Part shown: positions 8,278 through 18,761 of the stretch, piece after piece
How the letters are laid out: every line of letters starts with the position of its first letter
Numbering within the stretch: the first letter of the stretch is position 1
Source: an uncultured Clostridium sp.
GTDB taxonomy: Bacteria > Bacillota > Clostridia > TANB77 > CAG-508
Assembly (NCBI GenBank): GCA_947303785.1
Contig: CAMYZH010000008.1
Span: 1 to 44,025, forward strand
DNA: 44,025 nucleotides
Reading direction: 5' to 3'
Notes under the pieces: model-generated
Seen by the model: only the letters and a program-made list of their open reading frames with translations
Databases searched by the model: none
What the model was told of the DNA's origin: nothing
Position numbers and translations under genes: made by a program

Positions 8278-9030
8278 CTATTTATTATAATTAACTATTT
8301 TTGCAAATTCATCTGGCTTTAAACTAGCTCCACCAACTAATCCACCATCTATATCTGATGTTTCAAACAATTCTTTTGCATTTGAAGATTTTACACTTCC
8401 ACCATATTGAATTATAACACTATCTGAAACATCTTGCCCATATATTTTTTTAATTTCACTCCTAATAGACTTAATTGCATTATTAGCATCTTCTGAGGTT
8501 GCAGTTTTTCCAGTTCCAATAGCCCATATTGGTTCATATGCTATTATTGTATTTCTAACTTGATTATCTTCTAGTCCTTCAAGTGCCAAGCGAGTTTGCA
8601 TTGTAATAATATTTTCTGCATCTCCATTTTCTCTTTGCTCTAGAGTTTCACCAACACATACTATTGGTTTTAATTCATTTGCAAATGCTGCTTTAATTTT
8701 TTTATTAACTGTTTCATCTGTTTCTGCAAAATATTGTCTTCTCTCTGAGTGTCCAATAATTACATATTCAACTCCAATAGATTTTAACATATTTGGAGCA
8801 ATTTCTCCTGTATATGCTCCTTTTTCTTCAAAATGCATATTTTGTGCACCTATTTTTATATTTGTATTTTGTGCACTCATTAATGCATAAAACAAATCAG
8901 TATATGGAACACATAAAATCACGTCATTTTCTGTGTCTTTTACTAATTTTGAAAAAGCATCAATATATTCAATTGTTTCATTTGGAAGCATATTCATTTT
9001 CCAATTTCCAGCAATAACTTTTTTTCTCAT
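8278..9030 (-). CDS. tpiA: Triosephosphate isomerase
   Basis: 250 residues, full length. It interconverts dihydroxyacetone phosphate and glyceraldehyde 3-phosphate. Active-site residues are present: Lys11 in AGNWKMN, His94 in IIGHSERR, Glu166 in AYEPIWAIGTGKTAT, and the phosphate-binding QYGGSVK and GGLVGGASL loops. Start follows AAAGGTGA. It lies between an unknown anchored protein (18 bp upstream) and gpmI. Confidence 0.98.
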   Translation of the reverse strand: MRKKVIAGNWKMNMLPNETIEYIDAFSKLVKDTENDVILCVPYTDLFYALMSAQNTNIKIGAQNMHFEEKGAYTGEIAPNMLKSIGVEYVIIGHSERRQYFAETDETVNKKIKAAFANELKPIVCVGETLEQRENGDAENIITMQTRLALEGLEDNQVRNTIIAYEPIWAIGTGKTATSEDANNAIKSIRSEIKKIYGQDVSDSVIIQYGGSVKSSNAKELFETSDIDGGLVGGASLKPDEFAKIVNYNK

Positions 9031-9048
9031 AAAATATCACCTTTCAAT

Positions 9049-9744
9049 TTATTCATATTGATATGAAACTAAATGTCCATTTTTATTAAATACGAATTTT
9101 ATAGTATTATCAACATTTTCTTTTCCATATTTACCAGCATATTTTGCATTTTCAATTACTAATTTATCTAAATCATCACTAATAAAAATAGCATCTACTG
9201 TTATTTCTTTTTTCTCTCCATCTAATTTATTGCAATCAACTGGATAATAATAAAGAGTTTTTTCTACATTTTCATCTAATACAAATGCTTTATTTGATTT
9301 AGAATAATACTCATTTGTAGATTGATCATAACTCACTTCTTTTAAGCCGAAATATTCGTCAATAATATCAAATACCATTTTTTCGGAAACTATGTAACTA
9401 TTTGTTCCATCTTTATTTGTTCTTTTAACAAGAATATTGGAATAATTTTTGTATCTTTCTTGCGCAATATTTAATGCAAATCTGATCATATCATTATAAG
9501 TAAAATCAGTTAATTCCTGTTTCACAGGTAATCCAATCATTCCTATTAGGTATTCATCATTTTTTGATAGAAATTTTATTTTTTCAACTTCCGAAATATT
9601 TCCTCTATTTCCATAAGCTTCTTCAGCATTTGAAATTTGACCTTGATTTGTTTTTTTATTATTACCATTATGTAAAAACATAAAAGATATAATTCCAGCC
9701 ACAACTATTATTACAACAATTAATATAATTACAATTCTTTTCAT
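9049..9744 (-). CDS. Unknown membrane-anchored protein inside the glycolytic operon
   Basis: 231 residues. I do not recognise the family. Residues 4-24 are a single hydrophobic helix after MKR, with no lipobox Cys, so it is an uncleaved anchor with the rest outside (inference). The extracellular part begins with a Gly/Asn-rich stretch and then an alpha/beta domain with many Tyr, Asp and Lys, including LIGMIGLPVKQEL and KMVFDIIDEYFGLKEV. The start follows GGAGGAATATT. It is co-directional with pgk (37 bp) and tpiA (18 bp), with no intervening terminator, so it should be co-transcribed with cytoplasmic glycolytic enzymes. The reason is not evident; it may be a recent insertion. Confidence 0.8.
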   Translation of the reverse strand: MKRIVIILIVVIIVVAGIISFMFLHNGNNKKTNQGQISNAEEAYGNRGNISEVEKIKFLSKNDEYLIGMIGLPVKQELTDFTYNDMIRFALNIAQERYKNYSNILVKRTNKDGTNSYIVSEKMVFDIIDEYFGLKEVSYDQSTNEYYSKSNKAFVLDENVEKTLYYYPVDCNKLDGEKKEITVDAIFISDDLDKLVIENAKYAGKYGKENVDNTIKFVFNKNGHLVSYQYE

Positions 9745-9781
9745 ATATGATAATATTCCTCCAAGCTATTTACAAAATTTT

Positions 9782-10966
9782 TTAATCCTTGTTTTGTAAT
9801 GCTTCAATTCCTGGTAATTTCTTTCCTTCCAAAAATTCTAAAGAAGCTCCTCCACCAGTAGAAATATGAGTAAATTTATCAGCAAGCCCTGCTTTTTCTA
9901 TTGCTGCTGCTGAATCTCCTCCTCCTATTATTTTAATTGCATCCATGTCTGCAAGAGCTTTTGCTATTTCATTTGTTCCAACAGCAAAGGCTTCAAGCTC
10001 AAATACACCAAGAGGTCCATTCCAAATAATCGTTTTAGCCTTCTTTAATTCTTCTATATAAAAAGCAATTGTTTCAGGTCCAATATCTAGCCCTTCCCAA
10101 CCATCTGGGATTTCAGAACATTTTACAATTTTGGTTTCTGTATTTGCATCAAACTCCTTACCTAACTTAGTATCTAAAGGTAATAATAATCTAACTCCCT
10201 TTATTTTTGCTTTTTCCATTAACTCTTTAGCTAAATCAATTTTATCTTCTTCATAGATAGAATTTCCTACATTATATCCCATTGCCTTGAAAAAAGTGTA
10301 AGCCATTGCTCCTCCAATCATTAAGACATCAACTTTTTCAAATAATGATTCAATAACTCCTATTTTGTCAGAAACCTTCTTTCCTCCAAGTATAGCCATA
10401 AAAGGTCTTTCTGGATTATCTAATGCATTTCCTAAAAATCTTAATTCTTTTTCAATTAAAAATCCTGAAACTGCAGGTAAATAATCAGCAACTCCAGTTG
10501 TTGAACTATGAGCTCTATGAGCAGTTCCAAATGCATCATTAACAAATATTTCTGCAAGACTTGCAAATTTTTTAGATAGCTCTGGGTCATTTTTTTCTTC
10601 ACCAGGTTCATATCTAACATTTTCTAATAAAACTATGTCTCCATCTTGCATTTTTGATGTTAATTCTTGAGCTGATGGTCCCACAACATCTTGTGCAAGT
10701 TTAACTTCTTTACCTAATAGTCTAGAAAGCTCTTTTGCAACTATATCTAGTGAAAATTCTGGTTTGACTTCTCCTTTTGGTCTTCCTAAATGAGAACATA
10801 AAATTACCTTGGCATCATTTTCTAATAAATATTTAATTGTAGGTAATGCTGCAACAATTCTCCTATTATCTGTAATTACTCTGTTTTCATCATATGGGAC
10901 ATTGAAGTCACATCTAACTAGAACTTTTTTATTTTTTACATCTATATCTTTTATAGTTTTTTTCAT
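9782..10966 (-). CDS. pgk: Phosphoglycerate kinase
   Basis: 394 residues, normal length. It transfers phosphate from 1,3-bisphosphoglycerate to ADP. Visible: N-terminal [10 protein letters not shown] substrate site, SHLGRPKG, the hinge region, [16 protein letters not shown], and the C-terminal nucleotide region [13 protein letters not shown] and [18 protein letters not shown]. Start follows AAAGGAATATAT. It is 24 bp after gap in the same operon. Confidence 0.98.
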   Translation of the reverse strand: MKKTIKDIDVKNKKVLVRCDFNVPYDENRVITDNRRIVAALPTIKYLLENDAKVILCSHLGRPKGEVKPEFSLDIVAKELSRLLGKEVKLAQDVVGPSAQELTSKMQDGDIVLLENVRYEPGEEKNDPELSKKFASLAEIFVNDAFGTAHRAHSSTTGVADYLPAVSGFLIEKELRFLGNALDNPERPFMAILGGKKVSDKIGVIESLFEKVDVLMIGGAMAYTFFKAMGYNVGNSIYEEDKIDLAKELMEKAKIKGVRLLLPLDTKLGKEFDANTETKIVKCSEIPDGWEGLDIGPETIAFYIEELKKAKTIIWNGPLGVFELEAFAVGTNEIAKALADMDAIKIIGGGDSAAAIEKAGLADKFTHISTGGGASLEFLEGKKLPGIEALQNKD

Positions 10967-10990
10967 ATATATTCCTTTCTTGCTTAAAAA

Positions 10991-12016
<1,026 letters not shown>

Positions 12017-12038
12017 TTAAATAAAACAATTTATAATT

Positions 12039-12058
12039 TGGCCACACATACTAGGCCA
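12039..12058 (-). promoter_or_regulatory. Inverted repeat at the 5' end of the gap transcript
   Basis: TGGCC-N10-GGCCA lies immediately downstream of the -10 box, with the inferred +1 inside its first arm. It could be a repressor operator or a 5' stabilising hairpin. Its two GGCC blocks stand out in very AT-rich DNA. Confidence 0.5.
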
Positions 12059-12063
12059 TGCTC

Positions 12064-12092
12064 ATTCTATATCAAAATTATTTTAATTGCAA
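12064..12092 (-). promoter_or_regulatory. Promoter of the glycolytic operon
   Basis: Minus strand -35 TTGCAA (12087-12092), 17-bp spacer, -10 TAGAAT (12064-12069). The 5' UTR would be about 55 nt. Confidence 0.65.
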
Positions 12093-12136
12093 TACTTTTG
12101 ATATATTTTAGCATTACCTTATATAATGAATCTATA

Positions 12137-12166
12137 CAAAAAAGCGATTACAAAATGTAATCGCTC
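12137..12166 (-). terminator. Intrinsic terminator after the 12190-12666 gene
   Basis: Minus strand GCGATTACATTTTGTAATCGC hairpin (here 12143-12164) followed by six T residues. Confidence 0.9.
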
Positions 12167-12189
12167 TAATCTTAATCTTTTTAAATATT

Positions 12190-12666
12190 TTATTTTTTAT
12201 CTTTTCCAATTCTTAAAATTTTCATAAATCCTTTAAATGAAATATCTTGGAATAGGAAATCATGAATTTCTGTTAACACTTTTTCCTCTTTTGCTGAGAT
12301 TTCAAGTTCAACTTCTTTTTCAAATAAGAATGATTTTACTTTTGACCAAAATCCACGTTTTACAGGCAATTTGGTTTTATCAAAATCATCACTGCTAATA
12401 TCTCCATATGTTGAATTTTGCACTTGATTTTGACTAATAAAACCACCTACATATCCTGTAACGTTTTGAATTTGAACATCTTCACTTTCTTGAACTTGAC
12501 TTGTTCCAAAAAATCCTCCAACATAACCATTAGGAGCTTGTATTGTTCCTGCAATAGAATCTGCCTTTTCTTGTGGCAATCCACTTCCAATAATATTATC
12601 TGTATTTTCTTGAATATTAGGCTGCTCTATTCCATTTAATTGTTCTATTCCATTTAATTTTTCCAT
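12190..12666 (-). CDS. Unknown small protein with internal YVGGF repeats
   Basis: 158 residues, family not recognised, no signal peptide or membrane segment. Residues 1-12 contain a doubled NGIEQ unit. Two copies of a roughly 30-residue unit follow, each with [NT]GYVGGF and then a Q-V-Q segment (about 46-75 and 76-100). The C-terminal 60 residues are basic and helical, starting KRGFWSKVKSFLF and continuing with a Glu/Lys-rich amphipathic stretch. The repeats suggest a multivalent binding or self-assembling segment (inference). Start follows GAAAGGATATAG. Monocistronic with its own terminator. Confidence 0.75.
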   Translation of the reverse strand: MEKLNGIEQLNGIEQPNIQENTDNIIGSGLPQEKADSIAGTIQAPNGYVGGFFGTSQVQESEDVQIQNVTGYVGGFISQNQVQNSTYGDISSDDFDKTKLPVKRGFWSKVKSFLFEKEVELEISAKEEKVLTEIHDFLFQDISFKGFMKILRIGKDKK

Positions 12667-12810
12667 AACTATATCCTTTCTATAGAACCTACTTGTCTTA
12701 TGTAATAATCAATATATTAATTAAGTTATACTATACCGTTTGCAAATATTCAATAGATTTATATTTCATTTCATTTACGTTTTTTTTACATTTTAATAAC
12801 ATTGATCTAA

Positions 12811-12842
12811 AAAATTGGAAATATCTATTTGATATTTCCAAT
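12811..12842 (-). terminator. Terminator overlapping the 3' end of mtaB
   Basis: Minus strand TTGGAAATATC-N5-GATATTTCCAATTTTTT. The 5' arm encodes the last residues and contains the stop region of mtaB (stop 12825-12827). Confidence 0.85.
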
Positions 12843-14108
12843 TAAATAATCATTTTCAGATTCAATTACATTTATCTCTATAATTTTATTCAAATAATTA
12901 TCCCCGCCTTTAGCTTTAACTAACAGATAATTTCCCGTGTGACCTTTTATATAATCTCCTTCTTTTTCTTCAAATAATACTTGAATGTTTTTTCCAATAT
13001 AATTTTCTAAATATTCTTTCTCATTCAAATTTGATAAATCAATAAGTTTTTTACTTCTTGCATCTTTTACTCTACTATCTACTTGATTTTTCATTTCTGC
13101 TGCAACTGTACCTTTTCTAGGTGAAAATTTGAATATATGCATTTTATAAAATTTTATTTTCTTTAAATAATTATATGTTATTTCAAAATCTTCATCTGTT
13201 TCATTAGAAAATCCGACTATAATATCAGTAGTTAAAATGACATCTTCATATAAATTTCTTAATCTTTCAACAACTTTTTCAAATTGTTTTGTATCATATC
13301 TTCTATTCATTTCTTTTAAAGTTTTGTCACATCCACTTTGAAGTGATAAATGAAAATGATGACACATTTTTTCTATCTTTTTTAATCTTTCACAAAAATT
13401 ATCATCAATAAGTAATGGTTCAAGTGATCCTAATCTGATCCTTTCAATCCCATCAATTTTATTAATATCTTCTAATAAGTCTATTAGTTTATATTCATAA
13501 TCAAAATCCTTTCCATATGACGCAACTTGTATTCCTGTAATAACAACTTCTTTAATACCAGCTTTTGCTATTTTATTAATTTCATTTAAAACACTTTCTG
13601 GTTTTCTACTACAAATTCTTCCTCTTGCATATGGAATAATACAATATGTGCAAAAATTATTACAACCATCTTGAACTTTGATAACTGCTCTAGTTTTTTC
13701 TGTATATGTTATTGAACCAAAATCATAAAAATACCCCTCTATTGTTTTATCATCGATATTTTTCCCCTCAAAAAATGCTTCAATATATTTATCAATATTA
13801 GCTTTTTGATGATTTCCAAGAACTAAATCTACTTCATCAATTTTTTCAATTTCGTGTTTTGCAACTTCTGCATAGCATCCAAGTGCAATTACAACAGCAT
13901 TTTTATTAATTTCTTTTGCTCTTCTAATCATTTGTCTAGATTTTCTGTCAGAAATATTGGTAACACTACATGTATTTATAATATATATATCTGCCCCTTC
14001 TTCTGGTTCAACAATTTCATATTTATCCATTAATTTTTGAGCCATTCCATTTGTTTCATATTGATTTACTTTACAACCTAATGTATAAAATGCAACTTTT
14101 CTTTTCAA
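12825..14108 (-). CDS. mtaB: tRNA N6-threonylcarbamoyladenosine methylthiotransferase (MtaB type)
   Basis: 427 residues. A radical-SAM enzyme that adds a methylthio group to t6A37 in tRNAs reading ANN codons. The N-terminal MTTase domain starts TLGCKVNQYET, the variant that distinguishes MtaB from MiaB, with cluster cysteines at about 12, 47 and 78. The radical-SAM motif CNNFCTYC has Cys149, 153 and 156. A TRAM-like domain ends the protein (EKEGDYIKGHTGNYLLVKAKG). The start is a TTG at 14108 after AAAGGAACAATAAA. It lies 53 bp after mreB and may be co-transcribed with it. Confidence 0.95.
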   Translation of the reverse strand: MKRKVAFYTLGCKVNQYETNGMAQKLMDKYEIVEPEEGADIYIINTCSVTNISDRKSRQMIRRAKEINKNAVVIALGCYAEVAKHEIEKIDEVDLVLGNHQKANIDKYIEAFFEGKNIDDKTIEGYFYDFGSITYTEKTRAVIKVQDGCNNFCTYCIIPYARGRICSRKPESVLNEINKIAKAGIKEVVITGIQVASYGKDFDYEYKLIDLLEDINKIDGIERIRLGSLEPLLIDDNFCERLKKIEKMCHHFHLSLQSGCDKTLKEMNRRYDTKQFEKVVERLRNLYEDVILTTDIIVGFSNETDEDFEITYNYLKKIKFYKMHIFKFSPRKGTVAAEMKNQVDSRVKDARSKKLIDLSNLNEKEYLENYIGKNIQVLFEEKEGDYIKGHTGNYLLVKAKGGDNYLNKIIEINVIESENDYLIGNIK

Positions 14109-14161
14109 TTTATTGTTCCTTTATTTTTATTGTTTTTTTATATTAAATATTATTTATAATA

Positions 14162-15151
14162 CTATTTTCTATCTAATCTATCTAAATTATCTAATGCTTT
14201 TCCAGTACCAAGAGCAACACAAGATACTGCATCTTCTGCTACCATTACATTAATTCCTGTTTTTTCTTGAAGCAACTTATCAAGCCCATCAATTAAGCAG
14301 CCTCCTCCTGTCATATAAATACCCCTGTCACTAATATCTGCAGCAAGTTCTGGTGGAGTTTTTTCAAGCACCCCATGAACAGCGTCTATAATCATATTTA
14401 CTGGCTCTTCCAATGCTTCCATCATCTCACTAGAATGAATTGTAATTGTCCTAGGTAATCCACTAATTAAATCTCTACCCCTTATATCCATTTCAACATC
14501 TTGGATTTTTGGGTAAACACATCCTACATTAACCTTTAAATCTTCTGCTGTCCTTTCTCCAATCATAACATTATATTTTCTTTTTATATATCTTACAATC
14601 GCTTCATCAAACTTATCTCCAGCTACTTTAATAGATGAACTTACAACAGATCCTCCAAGTGAAATAACAGCAATATCTGTTGTTCCTCCTCCTATATCTA
14701 CAACCATATTTCCACATGGTTTTGAAATATCTATTCCTGCTCCAATTGCTGCAGCTATTGGTTCTTCTATTAAATAAACTTTTCTTGCCCCAGCATTTGA
14801 TGCAGCATCAATAACTGCTTTTTTTTCAACTTCAGTTACTTGTGATGGTATACATATCATTATTCTTGGCGCAAATAAAAATTTTCCACCAATTTTACTA
14901 ATAAAATATTTTAGCATTTTCTCTGTTACTGTATAATCTGATATAACGCCATCTCTTAAAGGCCTTGTTGCTACTATATTTCCAGGTGTTCTTCCTAGCA
15001 TTCTTCTAGCTTCATGTCCTACTGCAAGTACCTCCCCAGTAGTACTATTAACAGCAACTACAGATGGTTCACGAAGTACTATTCCCTTTCCTTTAATATA
15101 TGCAATTACAGTAGCTGTACCTAAATCAATTCCTATATCTTGTCCAAACAT
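14162..15151 (-). CDS. mreB: Rod-shape-determining actin MreB (or paralogue Mbl)
   Basis: 329 residues, full length. A bacterial actin that organises cell-wall elongation under the membrane. Visible: N-terminal FGQDIGIDLGTATVIAY phosphate-1 motif, VREPSVVA-like block, the VDIGGGTTDIAVISLGG phosphate-2 motif, and MTGGGCLIDGLDKLL near the end. mreC/mreD do not follow, which fits a second MreB-type copy such as Mbl. Start follows GAAAGGAAGATCCTG. The gene implies a rod or elongated cell. Confidence 0.93.
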   Translation of the reverse strand: MFGQDIGIDLGTATVIAYIKGKGIVLREPSVVAVNSTTGEVLAVGHEARRMLGRTPGNIVATRPLRDGVISDYTVTEKMLKYFISKIGGKFLFAPRIMICIPSQVTEVEKKAVIDAASNAGARKVYLIEEPIAAAIGAGIDISKPCGNMVVDIGGGTTDIAVISLGGSVVSSSIKVAGDKFDEAIVRYIKRKYNVMIGERTAEDLKVNVGCVYPKIQDVEMDIRGRDLISGLPRTITIHSSEMMEALEEPVNMIIDAVHGVLEKTPPELAADISDRGIYMTGGGCLIDGLDKLLQEKTGINVMVAEDAVSCVALGTGKALDNLDRLDRK

Positions 15152-15197
15152 CAGGATCTTCCTTTCTTATTTACATCTCGTTTACAAAGTTGTTACG

Positions 15198-15226
15198 ATT
15201 ATATTACACTTTATTTCAAATTTCAA
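15198..15226 (-). promoter_or_regulatory. Promoter of mreB
   Basis: Minus strand -35 TTGAAA (15221-15226), 17-bp spacer, -10 TATAAT (15198-15203). Confidence 0.8.
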
Positions 15227-15376
15227 TTGTTTTTACTATAGTATTTTTTATAAATCTTTATATTCCAGATATAACATACATTACAATTAATTAAATTTAT
15301 TTTATATTATTTTATTGAAAAATATTCCATATATTCTTATTTTTATAAACCTTTAACTTAAAATCTTCTAGATCAA

Positions 15377-15405
15377 TTGTATTTTAAGCATTTTTATGAG
15401 ATAAT
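15377..15405 (+). promoter_or_regulatory. Promoter of mutS2
   Basis: -35 TTGTAT (15377-15382), 17-bp spacer, -10 GATAAT (15400-15405), about 33 bp before the start codon. Nothing else is seen in the 15152-15438 intergenic region besides this and the mreB promoter. Confidence 0.6.
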
Positions 15406-15438
15406 CTTATACACAAAATAATTTAAAGGAGCACATAT

Positions 15439-17781
15439 ATGTATAATCAATATCTTGATAAAATTGAATATAATAAAATTATAAATATACTTTCTACTTA
15501 TGCAATTACGGAAAACGGAAAAGAAAAATGCTTAAATTTATTTCCACAAACAGAAAAAAAACAAATTGAAAAAGCTCTATTAGAAACTACTGAAGCTGTT
15601 AGCTTGTTGTTCAGAAATGGAAATCCGCCATTTGCTGAGCTATATAATATAAAAAATCATATTTTAAATTTAAAAAATGGAAACTTTTTATCTATAAAGT
15701 CTTTATTAGAAATTAATACCGTTTTAACAGTAAGTAGAAATCTTCATGATTATTATTTTGAAACCGAATTAAATCAATCCGACTCTTTGACACCTTATTT
15801 TGAACACCTATATACAAACAGCAAAATTGAAAACCAAATTTCAAGTTCTATTTTAGATGAAAATACTCTTGATGATAAAGCCTCTGATACACTATATAAA
15901 ATAAGACAGCAAATAAAAAGAATTCAAAAAGATATAAAAATCAAATTACAATCAATACTTAATTCCAAATTTATTCAAGAGCCAGTTGTAACAATTCGTC
16001 AAAATCGATTTGTTGTACCTATAAAATCTGAATATAAGTCAAGTGTAAAAGGTTTAGTACATGATTCTTCTGGAAGTGGGTCAACTTTATTTATTGAACC
16101 TTTTTCAGTATTTGAATTAAATAATGAAATAAGTGATTTAATAACTCAAGAAAACATTGAAATAGAAAAAATACTTCAAAGGCTATCATCATTATTCTTT
16201 GACATTACAGATAAATTAGAAAATAATTACAATTTAATTGGATTATTAGATTTTATTTTTGCAAAAGCAAAATATTCAAAATCTACTAATTGTAATTGTC
16301 CAAAAATCAATGAAAATAAAATAATATTCTTAAAAGACGCTATACATCCACTACTTGACTCTAAAAAAGCTGTACCTATAACCTTAGAAATTGGTAATAA
16401 GTATTCTACTATTTTAATCACAGGCCCAAATACAGGAGGTAAAACTGTAACTTTAAAAACTGTTGGCTTACTTACAGCAATGGCCCAATCAGGGATGCAT
16501 ATTCCTGCATCGCAGCAAAGTTCTATTTATATATTTGACAATATCTTTGCAGATATTGGGGATAATCAAAATATTACAGAATCACTTAGCACATTTTCTT
16601 CTCATATGTTAAATATAATAAATATTCTAAAATTTGCTACTTCAAATAGCTTAGTTTTAGTAGATGAATTAGGATCTGGAACTGATCCTGTTGAAGGAGC
16701 AACACTCGCTATAAGTATATTAGAATACTTACGAGAAAAAAATGTAACAACAATTGCAACAACACATTATACTGAATTAAAACAATATGCTCTATTAACA
16801 AATGGAATTGAAAATGCAAGTTGTGAATTTAATTTAGATACCCTTTCTCCAACATATAAACTTTTAATTGGCGTTCCTGGAAAAAGTAATGCTTTTGAAA
16901 TAAGTAAAAAACTTGGTCTAGATGAATCTATTATTAATAATGCCAGAAGCCTAATTGGCTCTGATACAGCAAAAATTGAAGATTTGTTAAAAGAAATATA
17001 TGATTCAAAATCTCAAATCGAATTAGAAAAAGAAAAAATTAAGATAGAATCATCAAAAATTTCTGAATTAAAGGAAAAATTAGAAATTGAGTATAACGAT
17101 TTTTCTGAACATAAAAAAGAATATATTCAAAAAGCAAAGCAAGAAGCAAAAGAAATTGTTCTTAGTGCCAAACAAGAAGTAAATGACATAATTAAAGAAA
17201 TTGAATTAGAAAAAAATAATTCTAAAAAAATAAATGAACTTAGAAATAAATTAAATACAAAATTATCTGATTATACTAATACTAATGATACTATACATAT
17301 TTCTAAACCAATTTCCGAAAAAGAAATAAAAAATGGAATGATTGTTTATGTTCCATCTTTTGGCAAAAATGGAACTATAATTAGTTATTCACAACAATCA
17401 AATAAAGCTAATATACAAATTGAAAACATAAAAACTACCCTACCACTTTCTCAAATAACATATGCTGAAAATAGTGAGAATACTAAATCCAAAAAAGAAA
17501 TACCTCAAAGGAAAAATTCTAATTTTACGCCCAAAAAAATCTCAACTGAAATTAACATAATAGGAATGAATATTGAAGAATCCATATCCTTAATAGATAA
17601 ATTCTTAGATGATGCATCTATTGCCAAATTGGAAAATGTGAGAATTATACATGGTAAAGGCTCTGGAGCACTTGGAAAAGGAATTCAAAACTATTTAAAA
17701 ACACATCCACATGTAAAAACATATAGATATGGTACATTTGGTGAAGGCGAAATGGGTGTAACCATTGTTGAAATAAAATAG
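15439..17781 (+). CDS. mutS2: MutS2 (RqcU-type) ATPase/Smr endonuclease
   Basis: 780 residues. MutS2 is a dimeric clamp ATPase; in Firmicutes it acts on collided ribosomes and/or recombination intermediates. Residues 1-310 form the core/lever region, with VVTIRQNRFVVPIKSEYK and HDSSGSGSTLFIEP. The ATPase has Walker A GPNTGGKT at about 329-336 and Walker B-type VLVDELGSGTDPVEGA. A long charged coiled coil spans about 505-600. The C-terminal Smr domain (about 704-780) has the IHGKGSGALGKGI signature. The DLR/LDLR entry motif of Smr is INIIGMN here, a divergent form. Start follows AAAGGAG. A repeat palindrome begins inside its TAG stop. Confidence 0.96.
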   Translation: MYNQYLDKIEYNKIINILSTYAITENGKEKCLNLFPQTEKKQIEKALLETTEAVSLLFRNGNPPFAELYNIKNHILNLKNGNFLSIKSLLEINTVLTVSRNLHDYYFETELNQSDSLTPYFEHLYTNSKIENQISSSILDENTLDDKASDTLYKIRQQIKRIQKDIKIKLQSILNSKFIQEPVVTIRQNRFVVPIKSEYKSSVKGLVHDSSGSGSTLFIEPFSVFELNNEISDLITQENIEIEKILQRLSSLFFDITDKLENNYNLIGLLDFIFAKAKYSKSTNCNCPKINENKIIFLKDAIHPLLDSKKAVPITLEIGNKYSTILITGPNTGGKTVTLKTVGLLTAMAQSGMHIPASQQSSIYIFDNIFADIGDNQNITESLSTFSSHMLNIINILKFATSNSLVLVDELGSGTDPVEGATLAISILEYLREKNVTTIATTHYTELKQYALLTNGIENASCEFNLDTLSPTYKLLIGVPGKSNAFEISKKLGLDESIINNARSLIGSDTAKIEDLLKEIYDSKSQIELEKEKIKIESSKISELKEKLEIEYNDFSEHKKEYIQKAKQEAKEIVLSAKQEVNDIIKEIELEKNNSKKINELRNKLNTKLSDYTNTNDTIHISKPISEKEIKNGMIVYVPSFGKNGTIISYSQQSNKANIQIENIKTTLPLSQITYAENSENTKSKKEIPQRKNSNFTPKKISTEINIIGMNIEESISLIDKFLDDASIAKLENVRIIHGKGSGALGKGIQNYLKTHPHVKTYRYGTFGEGEMGVTIVEIK

Positions 17782-17810
17782 TGTCAAATGGGACGCCCTT
17801 TTTTGACACT
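17780..17810. repeat. 31-bp dispersed palindrome, copy 1
   Basis: AGTGTCAAATGGGACG followed by CCCTTTTTTGACACT. It folds as a stem with outer AGTGTCAAA/TTTGACACT and inner GGG/CCC pairs. Its first two bases are the AG of the mutS2 stop codon. It is identical to the copy at 23091. It probably terminates mutS2 transcription as well. Confidence 0.9.
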
Positions 17811-17830
17811 AAATGTATGTAAAATTAGAT

Positions 17831-17855
17831 GTTATCAACCGTCCCATTTGACAGC
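17831..17855. repeat. Degraded inverted copy of the dispersed palindrome
   Basis: CCGTCCCATTTGACAGC in inverted orientation, preceded by GTTATCAA in place of TTTTGACA. It lies 20 bp from copy 1, giving an inverted pair. Confidence 0.7.
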
Positions 17856-17876
17856 GTAATATTTTTTAAGTACTCC

Positions 17877-18539
17877 TTACATTTTTCTAAATACTCCAGC
17901 AACCTTTCCTAAAATTTTACAATCAGGAACTATTATTGGCTCCATTGTAGAATTCTCAGGTTGCAATCTGATATGATCTTTTTCTTTATAAAAAGTCTTC
18001 ACAGTAGCCTCATCTTCAATTAAAGCTACAACAATCTCTCCATTTAGTGCAGTATTTTGTTTTTTGACTAGGATATAGTCACCATCTAAAATACCTGCTT
18101 CAATCATACTTTCTCCTCTAACAGTTAACATAAAGCTTTCAGAATTTCCTACAAAATCAATTGGAATAGGAAATGTATCTGTAACATTCTCAACTGCAAG
18201 AATTGGCGCACCTGCAGTTATTTTTCCTATAACTGGAACTTCAACTAATTCTTTTTCTGTATATAAATTTTTATCCCCAGGAGTAAATTCTTCTTGTCCT
18301 TCAATAGCTCCACCCTTCAACAATTTTAAAGTTCTTCCTTTTTGTTGTTCTTTCTTAATATAGCCTTTTTCTTCTAATTGATTTAAATATCCATGCACTG
18401 TTGCTGTAGACTTTAAATCAACAGCTTTCCCTATTTCTCTAACTGAAGGTGGATATCCTTTTAATTTTATCTGTTTTTCAATAAATCTAAGTATAGCTTT
18501 TTCTCTTTTATTCAAAGCATTTGGATCTTTTTTCTTCAC
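17877..18539 (-). CDS. lexA: SOS repressor LexA
   Basis: 220 residues from the GTG at 18539, which is 8 nt after an AGGAG site. An ATG two codons upstream (18545) is too close to that site, though usable. Residues 1-72 form the winged helix ([23 protein letters not shown] is the recognition region). The S24 autoprotease domain has the cleavage bond Ala109-Gly110 in GKITAGAP, nucleophile Ser144 in RGESM and Lys181 in EATVKTF. It represses DNA-damage genes until RecA filament triggers self-cleavage. Its promoter holds a box shared with dinB, so it is probably autoregulated. It converges on mutS2. Confidence 0.96.
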   Translation of the reverse strand: MKKKDPNALNKREKAILRFIEKQIKLKGYPPSVREIGKAVDLKSTATVHGYLNQLEEKGYIKKEQQKGRTLKLLKGGAIEGQEEFTPGDKNLYTEKELVEVPVIGKITAGAPILAVENVTDTFPIPIDFVGNSESFMLTVRGESMIEAGILDGDYILVKKQNTALNGEIVVALIEDEATVKTFYKEKDHIRLQPENSTMEPIIVPDCKILGKVAGVFRKM

Positions 18540-18571
18540 TTTCATCACTCCTATTTTTGTTTTCGATTTAA

Positions 18572-18611
18572 ATATTATCATAAAACATTTTGTTTGTCAA
18601 ACAATAGTTTG
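18572..18611 (-). promoter_or_regulatory. lexA promoter with LexA-box candidate
   Basis: Minus strand -35 TTGACA (18595-18600), 17-bp spacer, -10 TAATAT (18572-18577). A perfect palindrome CAAAC-N4-GTTTG at 18598-18611 overlaps the -35 box, as expected for autorepression. It matches the general CGAAC-N4-GTTCG pattern of Firmicutes LexA boxes with CG replaced by CA. Confidence 0.8.
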
Positions 18612-18691
18612 ATTTTTTCGTTTTTGTTATTATTTTGTTACCATAATGTAATTTTGTAATAAAAAAATAATGATATTGAGATTTTAATATG

Positions 18692-18720
18692 TTGAAAAAA
18701 CAATTTTTAAAGAATATAAT
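18692..18720 (+). promoter_or_regulatory. Promoter of the CBM protein gene
   Basis: -35 TTGAAA (18692-18697), 17-bp spacer, -10 TATAAT (18715-18720), 41 bp before the start codon. Confidence 0.75.
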
Positions 18721-18761
18721 TTTGTCAAATGTAAAATATTATAATAATTTAGGAGAATAAG

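Noticed and set aside
17780..17855. CRISPR array
   Set aside because: The repeats are palindromic, dispersed over kilobases, in both orientations and without regular spacers or cas genes.
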